A stretch of 32,518 bases of DNA from Mesorhizobium sp. (GCA_004020545.1 SAQE01000063.1:1-32518); one strand, 5' to 3'; counted from the first letter of the stretch, positions 8,141 through 16,852 are shown. The notes: generated from the letters alone by a model not told the origin. Numbers and translations are program-made.

Positions 8141-8164
8141 AGCGGTCAGGAAAGGAACAGGAAA

Positions 8165-9094
8165 ATGGCTATTCTTCTGATTGCCGAACACGACAACGCA
8201 ACCCTTTCAGACCAGACCGCCAAGGCGCTGTCGGCGGCCCTGCGGATCGGCTCGGACGTCGACGTGCTGGTTGCCGGCAAGGGCGCCAAGGCTGCCGCCG
8301 ACGCCGCCGCCAACCTGAAAGGTGTTCGTAAAGTGCTTTTGGCCGAAGCCGACGAACTCGCCGAGCGCCTGGCCGAGCCGATGGCGGCGCTGGTGGTTTC
8401 GCTCGCCGGCTCCTATGACGCGATCGTCGCCCCGGCGACCTCGGTCGGCAAGAATGTCGCGCCGCGCGTGGCGGCCCTGCTCGACGTCGCGCAGGTGTCC
8501 GAGATCATCGAGGTTGTCTCGCCCGACACCTTCAAGCGGCCGATCTATGCCGGCAACGCCATCCAGACCGTGCAGGCGACCGACGCCAAGAAGGTGATCA
8601 CGGTGCGCACCGCCTCCTTCCAGGCTGCGCCCGAGGGCGGCTCGGCTTCGGTCGAGACGGTCAACGCGGCCGCCAACCCCGGCCTCTCCTCCTTCGTCGA
8701 GAACAAGCTTTCGGAGAACGACCGTCCGGAGCTGACCTCGGCCAAGATCATCATCTCCGGCGGCCGCGCGCTGGGCTCGGCGGAGAAGTTCCAGGAAGTC
8801 ATCCTGCCGGTCGCCGACAAGCTGGGTGCTGCCGTCGGCGCAAGCCGAGCCGCTGTCGACGCCGGCTATGCCCCGAACGACTGGCAGGTCGGCCAGACCG
8901 GCAAGGTGGTCGCGCCGGATCTCTACATCGCGTGCGGCATCTCCGGCGCCATCCAGCATCTGGCCGGCATGAAGGATTCCAAGGTCATCGTCGCCATCAA
9001 CAAGGACGAGGAGGCGCCGATCTTCCAGGTTGCCGACTACGGCCTCGTCGGCGATCTCTTCGTCATTCTGCCGGAACTGCAAAAGGCACTTTGA
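8165..9094 (+). CDS. etfA: Electron transfer flavoprotein alpha subunit
   Basis: 309-aa large subunit carrying the FAD of ETF. The C-terminal FAD domain begins with [14 protein letters not shown] (SGGR at 198-201). The family signature follows at about 251-293: [19 protein letters not shown], then [20 protein letters not shown]. The N-terminal domain (1-180) is the variable pseudo-symmetrical partner of EtfB. AGGAAAGGAACAGGAAA lies before the ATG. It functions only as a dimer with the adjacent etfB product, in beta-oxidation, amino-acid degradation and possibly electron supply to nitrogenase-linked pathways; the housekeeping role is the default reading. A hairpin terminator follows 31 bases after the stop. 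Confidence 0.97.
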   Translation: MAILLIAEHDNATLSDQTAKALSAALRIGSDVDVLVAGKGAKAAADAAANLKGVRKVLLAEADELAERLAEPMAALVVSLAGSYDAIVAPATSVGKNVAPRVAALLDVAQVSEIIEVVSPDTFKRPIYAGNAIQTVQATDAKKVITVRTASFQAAPEGGSASVETVNAAANPGLSSFVENKLSENDRPELTSAKIIISGGRALGSAEKFQEVILPVADKLGAAVGASRAAVDAGYAPNDWQVGQTGKVVAPDLYIACGISGAIQHLAGMKDSKVIVAINKDEEAPIFQVADYGLVGDLFVILPELQKAL

Positions 9095-9123
9095 CGCCTT
9101 CCGCTCAGGCATATTAAAATCCG

Positions 9124-9157
9124 AAGGGTGGGGTAGACGAAGTCGCCCCGCCCTTTT
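9124..9157 (+). terminator. Rho-independent terminator after etfA
   Basis: GGGTGGGG (9126-9133) pairs with CCCCGCCC (9146-9153), one G-U pair included, and is followed directly by TTTT; the flanking AA/TT extend the stem. Its place between etfA and the repeats upstream of hbdA separates the two transcription units or reduces readthrough. Confidence 0.8.
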
Positions 9158-9196
9158 AGTTTGCACTGCACAAAAAGCAGGCCGCCAAGGCCTCAA

Positions 9197-9298
9197 GCAA
9201 TTCCAGGAAAAGTGCCTGGCGGTTTTCCGTCCGGAATTGCGACAAACAAAGAAGGCAATTCCAGGGAGAGTGCGTCGCGTTTTTCCGTCCGGAATTGC
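9197..9298. repeat. Two tandem palindromic repeats (44 bp each)
   Basis: Copy one (9197-9240) and copy two (9255-9298) each begin GCAATTCCAGG and end TTTTCCGTCCGGAATTGC, so every copy folds on itself through GCAATTCC/GGAATTGC and GGAAAA/TTTTCC-like arms. The copies are 58 bases apart and their flanks also match (AAACAAA after each). This is the style of dispersed intergenic palindromes common in Mesorhizobium-type genomes. They lie upstream of hbdA and downstream of the etfA terminator. Confidence 0.8.
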
Positions 9299-9313
9299 GG
9301 GAAACAAAAGATG

Positions 9314-9349
9314 GGAGCATTTCAACGCTTCGCAAAGCGGAAATGCTCC
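9314..9349. repeat. Hairpin directly upstream of hbdA
   Basis: GGAGCATTT (9314-9322) pairs with AAATGCTCC (9341-9349), and inside it CGCTT (9326-9330) pairs with AAGCG (9335-9339). The structure ends 16 bases before the hbdA ATG, so it would sit in the leader RNA. It has a different sequence from the two preceding palindromes. Confidence 0.6.
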
Positions 9350-9365
9350 AGACGGGATCGGGGTA

Positions 9366-10244
<879 letters not shown>

Positions 10245-10270
10245 TTTTGCCGGCGTAGGCTGCTGGACGC

Positions 10271-12262
10271 TCAGGACGCGGCGGCAAGTGCCTTCGGCCC
10301 AAGCTCCTTGCTGATACCCTCGTCGGGCGCTGCCGAAACGCATCCGCGTCCGGCCGCCTTGGCGGCATAACAGGCGGCATCGGCACGGGCGATGATCTCG
10401 TCCACCTCGCCGCGGCCGGCGCGGATCGATGCGAGCCCGATGCTGGCTCCGATCGAATGCGGGCGGCCGTCCCAGATGAAATTCAGGTTGCGGATGGCGT
10501 CGATGATGGAGTGCGCCGCTATCATCGCCCTTGCCGGCGCGCCTGACTTCAGGATGACGGCGAACTCGTCGCCGCCGAGGCGGGCAACGATATCTTCTGG
10601 ACCAAGCCCGTTGCGGATCGCATCGGCAACGCGCTTCAGCAGCGCATCGCCCGCGGCGTGGCCACCGGTGTCGTTGACCGCTTTGAAATGATCGAGGTCG
10701 ACGAACATGAACTGGTGCTCGCCGCCGTTGAGACGGCACTGATCGACCAGCTCCTCCATCGTGCGGATGAAGCTCGAGCGGTTGGCGAGCCCGGTCAGCG
10801 CGTCATGGGCCGCCGCGTAAGCGAGCTGGCGCTGCAGGGCGCGCGCATCGGTGAAATCCTGGAAGACGATGACCAGCCCGCAGAATTCGTCGCGATCGTT
10901 CATGATCGGCGACACCACCTGGCGGATGCTGCAGCGCGTGTCATCGCGCCGGACGAGAACGGCACGGGTGTTCTGGTCGCAATGCTGGCGGTCGACTGCC
11001 GAGGGTCGCGTCAGGCCGATCCTCTGCCCGGTTTCCTCGTCGACCGCCCAATAGACATGGCCGAGCACCTTGCCCAGCGCGTCGCCGGCGGCAACGCAGG
11101 TCAGCTTCTCGGCGACCGGATTCATGAAAGTGATGCGGTTGGCTGCATCGGTGCAGATCACCGCGTCGCCGATCGACTGCAGCGTCACCTTGAGCCGCTC
11201 CTTCTCGTCGGCCAGCATGGCCGCCGAAACCTTTAGGCGTTCTTCGGCCTGCTTGCGTTGCGTGATGTCGGTCAGGCTGCCGATGGCCCGGATCAGCCGG
11301 CCTTCGCCGTCGCGCTCGATCGCCTTGCCGCGGTCGAGGATCCAGACCCAGTGGCCCTCCTTGTGGCGCATCCGGAACTCGGCCTCGAAGAAAGGCGTCT
11401 CGCCGGCAAGATGCGCCCGGTCCGCCTCGGCGACGCGCTCGCGGTCGTCCGGGTGGATCATCGTCAGCCAGCGATCGGGGTCGCCGTCGAGCTCGCCATC
11501 CGCGTAGCCCAGCATCCTCACCCAGGTTTCGGAATAGGTCGTGCCGCCCTTGCGCGCGTCGAGGCTCCACACACCCTGCCCGGTGCTGGTCAGCGCGAAG
11601 TTCCAGCGGGTCTCGGCTTCGGCGATGCGCGCTTCGGCCTGTTTGCGCGCATCGATGTCCTCGATCTGCGACACGAGATAGAGAGGGCGACGGGTCTCCT
11701 CTTCGCGGATGACCGACCCGGCAAGCTGCGCCCAGACGGGAGTGCCATCCTTCTTGAGGTAGCGCTTCTCGAAATGGAAGGAATCGATCTTTCCCTCCTT
11801 GAGCGCGATCATCGTCTCGCGGCCGATCTGCAGATCGTCGGGATGTGTGATCTGAAAGAACGTCAGCGCCTCGATTTCCGCCCGGCTGTAACCGAGCATC
11901 GCCGCGAAGGCGGGATTGGTCTGGAGGATGCGGCCGTCGAGGCCGACGATGGCGACGCCGATCGCCGAATCCTCCATCGCGCGGCGGAAGCGCTGCTCGC
12001 TCTCGGCGATTTGCCGATGGTCTTCCGCGATCCGGCGAATGAACAGCGCGAAAAGGAAAAGCGACGCTCCGATCACGGCAATCGACAGCTGCAGGCTGAT
12101 CCTGAGCGCCTCGGCACTGAGCTGAAAGCCCGGCGACAGAATCGATGCGGCCACGGCAACGATGCCGGCTGTCATCAAGACCAGCACGGCGCGCTTGCCG
12201 GTCCGCGAAGCTTTCAAACTCAACCACGCCACAATGCGATCCCACCCAATGCGCAACTGCAC
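10271..12262 (-). CDS. Membrane PAS-PAS-PAS-GGDEF diguanylate cyclase
   Basis: 663-aa signalling protein that should make cyclic di-GMP from GTP. Order: two N-terminal membrane helices (about 26-42 and 54-75), three PAS/PAC domains (about 85-207, 215-340 and 355-475; the first two end with the PAC-type EDIDARKQAE and TDITQRKQAE), then GGDEF (about 480-645). The active site is intact: DLDHFKAVND at 522-531 and GGDEF at 563-567. The inhibitory I-site RxxD, expected five residues before GGDEF, reads GPED, so product inhibition through it is probably lost. There is no EAL domain. The first helix pair spans only a short periplasmic loop, so signals are likely sensed by the cytoplasmic PAS domains. 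Convergent with hbdA, 26 bases between the stops. Confidence 0.95.
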   Translation of the reverse strand: MQLRIGWDRIVAWLSLKASRTGKRAVLVLMTAGIVAVAASILSPGFQLSAEALRISLQLSIAVIGASLFLFALFIRRIAEDHRQIAESEQRFRRAMEDSAIGVAIVGLDGRILQTNPAFAAMLGYSRAEIEALTFFQITHPDDLQIGRETMIALKEGKIDSFHFEKRYLKKDGTPVWAQLAGSVIREEETRRPLYLVSQIEDIDARKQAEARIAEAETRWNFALTSTGQGVWSLDARKGGTTYSETWVRMLGYADGELDGDPDRWLTMIHPDDRERVAEADRAHLAGETPFFEAEFRMRHKEGHWVWILDRGKAIERDGEGRLIRAIGSLTDITQRKQAEERLKVSAAMLADEKERLKVTLQSIGDAVICTDAANRITFMNPVAEKLTCVAAGDALGKVLGHVYWAVDEETGQRIGLTRPSAVDRQHCDQNTRAVLVRRDDTRCSIRQVVSPIMNDRDEFCGLVIVFQDFTDARALQRQLAYAAAHDALTGLANRSSFIRTMEELVDQCRLNGGEHQFMFVDLDHFKAVNDTGGHAAGDALLKRVADAIRNGLGPEDIVARLGGDEFAVILKSGAPARAMIAAHSIIDAIRNLNFIWDGRPHSIGASIGLASIRAGRGEVDEIIARADAACYAAKAAGRGCVSAAPDEGISKELGPKALAAAS

Positions 12263-12372
12263 GTTGGCTCAACCCTGACGGATCGATTTTAAGGAATGGT
12301 TGCGCGAACGGCAGCGACCGCTCCGCTAACCGGCAAACAATTGCCGGCATGATTAAGGATCGGTGTGCGAAC

Positions 12373-13011
12373 CTACCAGCGGACGAAAAGCCGCCCACCT
12401 ATGGCGCCGAGCGCTGTGAGGATGACAATGGCGAGCGTGTACCAGGTGGCGACGAACAGCGGCGAATCGTCGAAGCAATGCGCGGCATAGAAGGTCGCCG
12501 AGAGTCCGCCGGCGAGCAGGCCGGCGACCGTGCCCGCCAGCATCGGCCGCGTCGGCGCGCCGTGACGCAGCGCCGCGAGAAAGACCGCGAGCGGGCCGAT
12601 GCCGATCAGCGGGATGAAGGTCAGGCAGATGTACCAGTTGGTGCCGACCAGCCTCCTGCCCCACTCAGGCGAAGGCACGGCAAACAGTTCCAGAGCCACG
12701 GCCACGACAACCAGCAGCGGCGCGACGGCCATCCAGGTAGCCGCCCGGGCTGTCGACGCGCCGGGGGTCGACAACGCCCGAATCAGGGCGAACGCGCTGA
12801 CACCGAGCGCGATGGTGAAGACGAATTTGGCGAGGAAGCGCATCGTGTGCATGGCGGCCATGATGTCGGGACGCGGGCCGATGGTCAGCCAGAAGACCGT
12901 CGCCGCGATCATCGCAGCCGCAGCGACCGCCAGCCACCAGGCCGAATCCTGCGGCATCGCCTTGCTGCGCGCATCGGCGTCGAGCGCCTTGATGAGGTCT
13001 TCGGTTCTCAT
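12373..13011 (-). CDS. nrsF: NrsF-family (DUF1109) membrane anti-sigma factor
   Basis: 212-aa protein with a short cytoplasmic N-terminus (MRTEDLIKALDADA) and six predicted membrane helices, the architecture of DUF1109/NrsF anti-sigma factors. Two cysteines, C129 in NWYICLTF and C179 in AAHCFDD, correspond to the conserved pair that family members (Caulobacter NrsF, Bradyrhizobium OsrA) need to respond to oxidants or metal stress. The gene starts one base before the stop of the ECF sigma gene, so the two are translationally coupled and act as a pair. The reading frame is open upstream into the sigma gene, but only the ATG at 13009-13011 gives the family N-terminus. It is inferred to hold the sigma factor at the inner membrane until stress. 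Confidence 0.9.
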   Translation of the reverse strand: MRTEDLIKALDADARSKAMPQDSAWWLAVAAAAMIAATVFWLTIGPRPDIMAAMHTMRFLAKFVFTIALGVSAFALIRALSTPGASTARAATWMAVAPLLVVVAVALELFAVPSPEWGRRLVGTNWYICLTFIPLIGIGPLAVFLAALRHGAPTRPMLAGTVAGLLAGGLSATFYAAHCFDDSPLFVATWYTLAIVILTALGAIGGRLFVRW

Positions 13012-13012
13012 G

Positions 13013-13549
13013 TCACTGTTGTCCGAACCTTTTCGCGATCGCGGCGAGGCCGCGATGCAGCGACACCCTGACCGCCGTCTCGCTGACGCCGAGCTTGGCC
13101 GCCGTTTCGCCGATCGAGCGGCCATCGACCGAAATCGAAGAGACCACCGAACGCTGCGCCGGCGGCAGGCCGTCCAGGGCCCTGGCGATGTCGCGCTCGC
13201 TGACCGTCTCCGCTTCCGGTTCGGCGAAAGTCTCGGCGATCTCGTCGATCTCGACCTCGATGCGCCGGCCTCGCCGGCGGAACGCGTCGATCAGCTTGAA
13301 ACGGGCGATCGCATAGACCCACGGGAGAACCGGAGCATCCTCGCGCCAGGTGTGCCGTTTGACATGAATGGCCAGCAAGGTTTCCTGCACGACATCCTCG
13401 GGGTCGACCCCGCCCTGAACGATCTTGCGCCGGACGAAGCCGCGAACGAGGGCGGCTATCCGGTGCAGAAAGTCGGCATAAGCCCTTTCATCTCCCGCGA
13501 TCGCGGCCCTGAGCAGCCGGGATAGTTCGGCCTCGTCCTTGCCGGTCAC
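13013..13549 (-). CDS. ECF RNA polymerase sigma factor (SigF/EcfF type)
   Basis: 178-aa group IV sigma factor. Region 2 lies in about residues 20-95 (DPEDVVQETLLAIHVKRHTW then PWVYAIARFKLIDAFRRRGRR). Region 4 lies in about 120-175 (LPPAQRSVVSSISVDGRSIGETAAKLGVSETAVRVSLHRGL), which binds the -35 element. The pairing with a DUF1109 anti-sigma directly downstream marks the SigF/ECF16-type group known in Caulobacter and bradyrhizobia. The start is GTG (13547-13549). A matching promoter lies just upstream (13570-13595), suggesting it drives its own transcription. The usual DUF2282/DUF692 or DoxX target genes of this group are not next to it here, so its regulon lies elsewhere. Confidence 0.93.
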   Translation of the reverse strand: MTGKDEAELSRLLRAAIAGDERAYADFLHRIAALVRGFVRRKIVQGGVDPEDVVQETLLAIHVKRHTWREDAPVLPWVYAIARFKLIDAFRRRGRRIEVEIDEIAETFAEPEAETVSERDIARALDGLPPAQRSVVSSISVDGRSIGETAAKLGVSETAVRVSLHRGLAAIAKRFGQQ

Positions 13550-13569
13550 AAGAAGTTTACCCCCGAATG

Positions 13570-13595
13570 TTCGCGTCTCGGCCCTGGTTTGTTAC
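13570..13595 (-). promoter_or_regulatory. Candidate SigF-type autoregulatory promoter
   Basis: On the minus strand GTAACA (13595-13590) is followed by exactly 16 bases and then CGAA (13573-13570), about 20 bases before the sigma factor GTG. As I recall, the Caulobacter SigF consensus is GTAACC-N16-CGAA, so this differs in one base and keeps the spacing. Confidence 0.6.
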
Positions 13596-13660
13596 GTGGC
13601 CAACGAAATAATGTCCAAGCCAAAGTGCCGGAAAATCACGAAAGTTTGCGGCGGCCGCCG

Positions 13661-13688
13661 CGCCTTTTTCAAATTTCGCGAAAAGGCG
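13661..13688. repeat. Inverted repeat in the sigma factor/riboswitch intergenic region
   Basis: CGCCTTTT (13661-13668) and AAAAGGCG (13681-13688) are perfect 8-bp arms with a 12-base loop that contains half of the palindrome TTTCGCGAAA (13674-13683). The rest of 13596-13820 shows no convincing gene, and I found no full NtrC-type site in it. The repeat may be an operator or a bidirectional structure. Confidence 0.4.
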
Positions 13689-13824
13689 GCCCACGCAACG
13701 TCCGAGACGGTCGCACGACACGATGCTGCTTATTTCGGCGGCGCTGCGATGAATTTTGCGCCATAGGCATGCCGCGATCGCCTCCAGAACTCGGGAAAAC
13801 AGCCTAGGCAGGCGCTTTTCAAAT

Positions 13825-13840
13825 TGGCATGGCCCTTGCT
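13825..13840 (+). promoter_or_regulatory. Sigma-54 (-24/-12) promoter of the guanidine operon
   Basis: TGGCATG-GCCC-TTGCT matches the RpoN consensus TGGCACG-N4-TTGCW at all but one base, and the invariant GG (13826-13827) and GC (13838-13839) have the obligatory spacing of 12. Transcription would start near 13851, just before the guanidine riboswitch. Sigma-54 promoters need an activator; in nitrogen metabolism this is usually NtrC. Confidence 0.8.
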
Positions 13841-13856
13841 TCGTAATCGGCGTGCA

Positions 13857-13967
13857 GAGCGTCTAGGGTTCCGGCCGTGTCGATCACGGTGCTGGTCCGA
13901 GAGACGCAACCGCCAGGGATGCATTGAGGCATCCGGCGGAACACGGCGGGCCAAAATCCCGGGAGAA
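13857..13967 (+). ncRNA. Guanidine-I riboswitch (ykkC subtype 1)
   Basis: The conserved ykkC-I core is present in order. GCGTCT (13859-13864) and AGACGC (13902-13907) form the basal stem. TAGGGTTCCG and CTGGTCCGAGAG lie within it. A second stem (CGCC...GGCG with GGATGC/GCATCC) follows. ACGGCGGGCCAAAA then TCCCGGGAGA closes the third helix at about 13943-13966. These are the signature blocks of the guanidinium-binding riboswitch. It lies about 100 bases upstream of an ABC importer gene and in front of a guanidine hydrolase gene, which fits an ON switch for guanidine use. Confidence 0.93.
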
Positions 13968-13994
13968 CCCTGCACGGGTTTGCTGGCGCGAACC

Positions 13995-14063
13995 TCTCCC
14001 GGATGCGCGCTCCGTGAACCCCCAACAAAAAGTCCGGATGCAATCCGGACCGCAAAAAGGGGT
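13995..14063 (+). promoter_or_regulatory. Riboswitch expression platform
   Basis: TCTCCCGG (13995-14002) is the exact complement of CCGGGAGA (13959-13966) in the riboswitch core, so the two states could compete. Further on, GTCCGGAT and ATCCGGAC form a hairpin (14032-14050). ACCCC (14018-14022) can pair with GGGGT (14059-14063), which overlaps the Shine-Dalgarno AAGGGG (14057-14062). No T-run follows, so control of translation initiation is more likely than intrinsic termination. Confidence 0.5.
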
Positions 14064-14068
14064 ATGCA

Positions 14069-15133
14069 ATGCTTCGCAAGCTGGCTGCAATCATCCTGGC
14101 CGCGTCACTCAGCCTTCCCTTGATCCCGGCCGCGCAAGCGGCGCCCAAGAAAGACTTCAAGATCTGCTGGTCGATCTATGTCGGCTGGATGCCATGGGGC
14201 TATCTCGCCGACAGCGGCATCATGAAGAAATGGGCCGACAAATACGGCATCAACGTCGAGATCACCCGCATCAACGACTACGTCGAGAGCATCAACCAGT
14301 ACACTGCTGGCGGCTTCGACGGTTGCTCGATGACCAATATGGACGCGCTGTCGATCCCCGCCGGAGGCGGCGTCGACACCACCGCGCTGATCGTTGGCGA
14401 CTTCTCCAACGGCAACGACGCCGTCATCCTCAAGGACAAGACCGCGCTCAAGGACATTGCCGGCCAGAAGGTCAACCTCGTGGAGCTCTCGGTCTCGCAC
14501 TACCTGCTGGCGCGCGCGCTGGATACGGTCGGGCTCGCCGAGAAGGACATCACCGTGGTCAACACCTCCGATGCCGACATGGTCGCGGCCTATGGCACCG
14601 GCGACGTCACCTCGGTCGTCACCTGGAATCCGCTGGTCTCGGAAATCGTCGCCATGCCGGGCGCCCACAAGGTATTCGATTCGACACAGATCCCCGGCGA
14701 GATCATCGACCTGATGGTCGTCAACACCGCGACGCTGAAGGATAATCCGGCGCTCGGCAAGGCACTCGTCGGCGCATGGTACGAAGCGATGGCCCTGATG
14801 ACCTCCGGCGCACCCGAAGGCAAAGCGGCCAAGGAAGAGATGGCCAAGGCGTCCGGCACCGATCTTGCCGGCTTCGATGCCCAGCTCGCATCGACAGCGA
14901 TGTTCTTCGAGCCGGCCAAGGCGGTCGAGTTCACCAAGGGCGCCGAACTGCCCAAGACGATGGATCTCGTCCGCAACTTCCTGTTCAGCCACGGCATTCT
15001 GGGCACCAAAGCGCCCACTGTCGACGTGATCGGCATGAGCTTCCCCGACGGCTCGACGCTGGGCGATGCCGGCAACGTCAAGCTGCGGTTCGACCCGGCC
15101 TTCATGGCGGAGGCGGCAGCCGGAACGCTCTAG
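14069..15133 (+). CDS. ABC transporter substrate-binding protein, likely guanidine
   Basis: 354-aa periplasmic binding protein of the NrtA/SsuA/ThiY-like class, with a Sec signal peptide ending near AAQA (about residue 24) and mature sequence KICWSIYVGWMPWGYLADSGIMKKWADKYGI. This is the group long annotated as 'putative urea ABC transporter, urea carboxylase region' (TIGR03427-like, recalled, not searched). Such transporters travel with guanidine carboxylase or guanidine hydrolase genes, so guanidine is the more probable ligand than urea. It is first in the operon directly behind a guanidine-I riboswitch; AAGGGG stands 6 bases before the ATG. The permease starts 10 bases after its stop. Ligand specificity is inferred from context. 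Confidence 0.9.
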   Translation: MLRKLAAIILAASLSLPLIPAAQAAPKKDFKICWSIYVGWMPWGYLADSGIMKKWADKYGINVEITRINDYVESINQYTAGGFDGCSMTNMDALSIPAGGGVDTTALIVGDFSNGNDAVILKDKTALKDIAGQKVNLVELSVSHYLLARALDTVGLAEKDITVVNTSDADMVAAYGTGDVTSVVTWNPLVSEIVAMPGAHKVFDSTQIPGEIIDLMVVNTATLKDNPALGKALVGAWYEAMALMTSGAPEGKAAKEEMAKASGTDLAGFDAQLASTAMFFEPAKAVEFTKGAELPKTMDLVRNFLFSHGILGTKAPTVDVIGMSFPDGSTLGDAGNVKLRFDPAFMAEAAAGTL

Positions 15134-15143
15134 GACGATCGTC

Positions 15144-16046
15144 ATGCTGGCCAGAGGAATCGGTGCCGTGCAAGCCGAGGCAGGCGCGAACACAGCCAGC
15201 CCACCTCCCAGCGTGCCGAAGACACGGCTTCGCCTGATCAACGCCAGGGTCTCGCGTGGCGGAGCGGTGTTGCTTGGCACGCTGCCCTTCGCGGCCGTTG
15301 CCGTGGCCTATCTGTCCGCTTCGGCGCAACGGCTGGCCGTCAACGCCAATGACAAGCTGCTGCCTTCCCCGGCACAGATGTGGTCGGCGTTCTTCGATTT
15401 GGCGACCGTGCCGGACAAGCGCTCCGGCGACCTGATCCTGTGGGCCGACACCTATGCCAGCCTGGTCAGGCTGCTCGCGGGCGTCGGCTTGGCGACACTG
15501 ACGGCCCTCTTGCTTGGCATCGCCATCGGCTTCATCCCGCGCGTCAGGGCGTTTCTCCTGCCCTTCGTCACCGTTGTCTGCGTCATCCCGCCCTTGGCGC
15601 TGTTGCCGATCCTGTTCATCGCGCTCGGCCTCGGCGAAACGGCCAAGATCACCTTGATCGCCATTGGCGTGGCGCCGGTCATGGTGCGCGACATCGCCAA
15701 CCGGGTCATGGAACTGCCGCCCGAGCTCATCGCCAAGGCACAGACGCTCGGCGGCAATAGCTGGACCATGGTTCTGAGGCTGGTGCTGCCGCAAACCATG
15801 CCGCGCCTCATCACCTGCGTGCGGCTGGCGCTCGGACCGGCCTGGCTGTTTCTGATCGCGGCGGAGGCCATCGCCTCGACCGAGGGGCTGGGCTACCGCA
15901 TCTTCCTCGTCCGGCGCTACCTGTCGATGGACGTCATCCTGCCCTACGTCGTCTGGATAACGCTGCTCGCCGTCGCCACCGACTGGCTGCTCGCGCGGCT
16001 CTCGTACATGGTTTCCCCGTGGGCTCATCCGGGGTCGGGCAAATGA
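15144..16046 (+). CDS. ABC transporter permease, likely guanidine
   Basis: About 300-aa inner-membrane permease of the nitrate/sulfonate/taurine type (TauC/SsuC-like). Six or so helices follow a 40-residue hydrophilic N-terminus. The EAA-type coupling motif lies in ELPPELIAKAQTLGGNSWTMVLRLVLPQTMPRLI, where the ATPase docks, and EGLGYRIFLVRRYLSMDVILPYVVWI near the end is family-typical. The start is the ATG at 15144; the frame is open further upstream but there overlaps the binding-protein gene. Its stop overlaps the ATPase start (ATGA), a sign of translational coupling. Together with its neighbours it forms the importer that the riboswitch controls. Confidence 0.92.
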   Translation: MLARGIGAVQAEAGANTASPPPSVPKTRLRLINARVSRGGAVLLGTLPFAAVAVAYLSASAQRLAVNANDKLLPSPAQMWSAFFDLATVPDKRSGDLILWADTYASLVRLLAGVGLATLTALLLGIAIGFIPRVRAFLLPFVTVVCVIPPLALLPILFIALGLGETAKITLIAIGVAPVMVRDIANRVMELPPELIAKAQTLGGNSWTMVLRLVLPQTMPRLITCVRLALGPAWLFLIAAEAIASTEGLGYRIFLVRRYLSMDVILPYVVWITLLAVATDWLLARLSYMVSPWAHPGSGK

Positions 16047-16852
16047 GCCGCATCGTCGTCCACGGCCTGGAAAAGAGCTACGGCGACGCCCGCGTGCTGG
16101 AGCGCGTGAGCGTCACCGCCGAGCCCGGCGAATTCCTGTCGCTGGTCGGCGCCAGCGGCTGCGGAAAATCGACCTTCCTGCGCATCCTGCTCGGCCAGGA
16201 GCAGCAGAGCGGCGGCGTGGTCGTCATCGGAGACCGGCCGATCGTGCCGGAACCGACGCCGCAGCGCGGCATCGTCTTCCAGCGCTACTCGGTGTTTCCG
16301 CATCTGACCGCGCTGCAGAACCTGCTGCTGGTCGAGGACTTCCGCTCCGGCGGACCTTTCGGCCGCGTCTTTGGCGCCAGGCGCAGACGCGCGCGGCAGG
16401 AGGCCGAAACCATGCTGGAGCGCGTCGGCCTCGCTCACGCGCGCGACCTCTATCCGGCATCGCTCTCCGGCGGCATGCAGCAGCGGCTGGCGATCGCCCA
16501 AACCCTGCTCGGCCGGCCGCAGATCCTGCTTCTCGACGAACCGTTCGGGGCGCTCGATCCGGGCATCCGCGTCGAGATGCACGAATTGCTCACCGAACTG
16601 TGGAACGAGCACGGCATGACCGTGGTCATGGTCACCCACGACATCGGCGAGGCCTTCAAGCTTGGTACCCGCGTGCTTGTCTTCGACAAGGTGCGCCACG
16701 ATCCCCAGTTTCCGTCCGCCTACGGCGCGACGATCACCTACGATCTGAAGCTCGACCGCAAAGGCCGGGCTTCCGCACGAGACGTGGCCGAAGTGGCCGC
16801 GATAGTCGGGACGACCCGACTGGACAGCGCAATCGCGACGACGGCGTCGTAA
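16043..16852 (+). CDS. ABC transporter ATP-binding protein, likely guanidine
   Basis: 269-aa ATPase of the nitrate/taurine importer class. Walker A GASGCGKST is at 36-44, the signature LSGGMQQR at 141-148, Walker B ILLLDEP at 161-167 and the H-loop VTHD about 35 residues later. An arginine-rich insertion (GARRRRARQ) lies in the helical domain. The C-terminus extends past the usual end by about 60 residues and continues to an unusual IVGTTRLDSAIATTAS. The start ATG overlaps the permease stop by four bases, which settles it against an upstream GTG at 16019. It powers import with the two preceding genes. Confidence 0.93.
   Translation: MSRIVVHGLEKSYGDARVLERVSVTAEPGEFLSLVGASGCGKSTFLRILLGQEQQSGGVVVIGDRPIVPEPTPQRGIVFQRYSVFPHLTALQNLLLVEDFRSGGPFGRVFGARRRRARQEAETMLERVGLAHARDLYPASLSGGMQQRLAIAQTLLGRPQILLLDEPFGALDPGIRVEMHELLTELWNEHGMTVVMVTHDIGEAFKLGTRVLVFDKVRHDPQFPSAYGATITYDLKLDRKGRASARDVAEVAAIVGTTRLDSAIATTAS

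Noticed and set aside
9030-9365. Upstream extension of hbdA through the palindromic repeats
   Set aside because: The extra residues come from terminator and repeat sequence and overlap etfA; family proteins begin at the ATG at 9366.
13690-13720. Possible NtrC site (GCAC and ATGC halves) upstream of the sigma-54 promoter
   Set aside because: The half-sites are imperfect and separated by 6 rather than 7 bases, so it does not fit GCAC-N7-GTGC.
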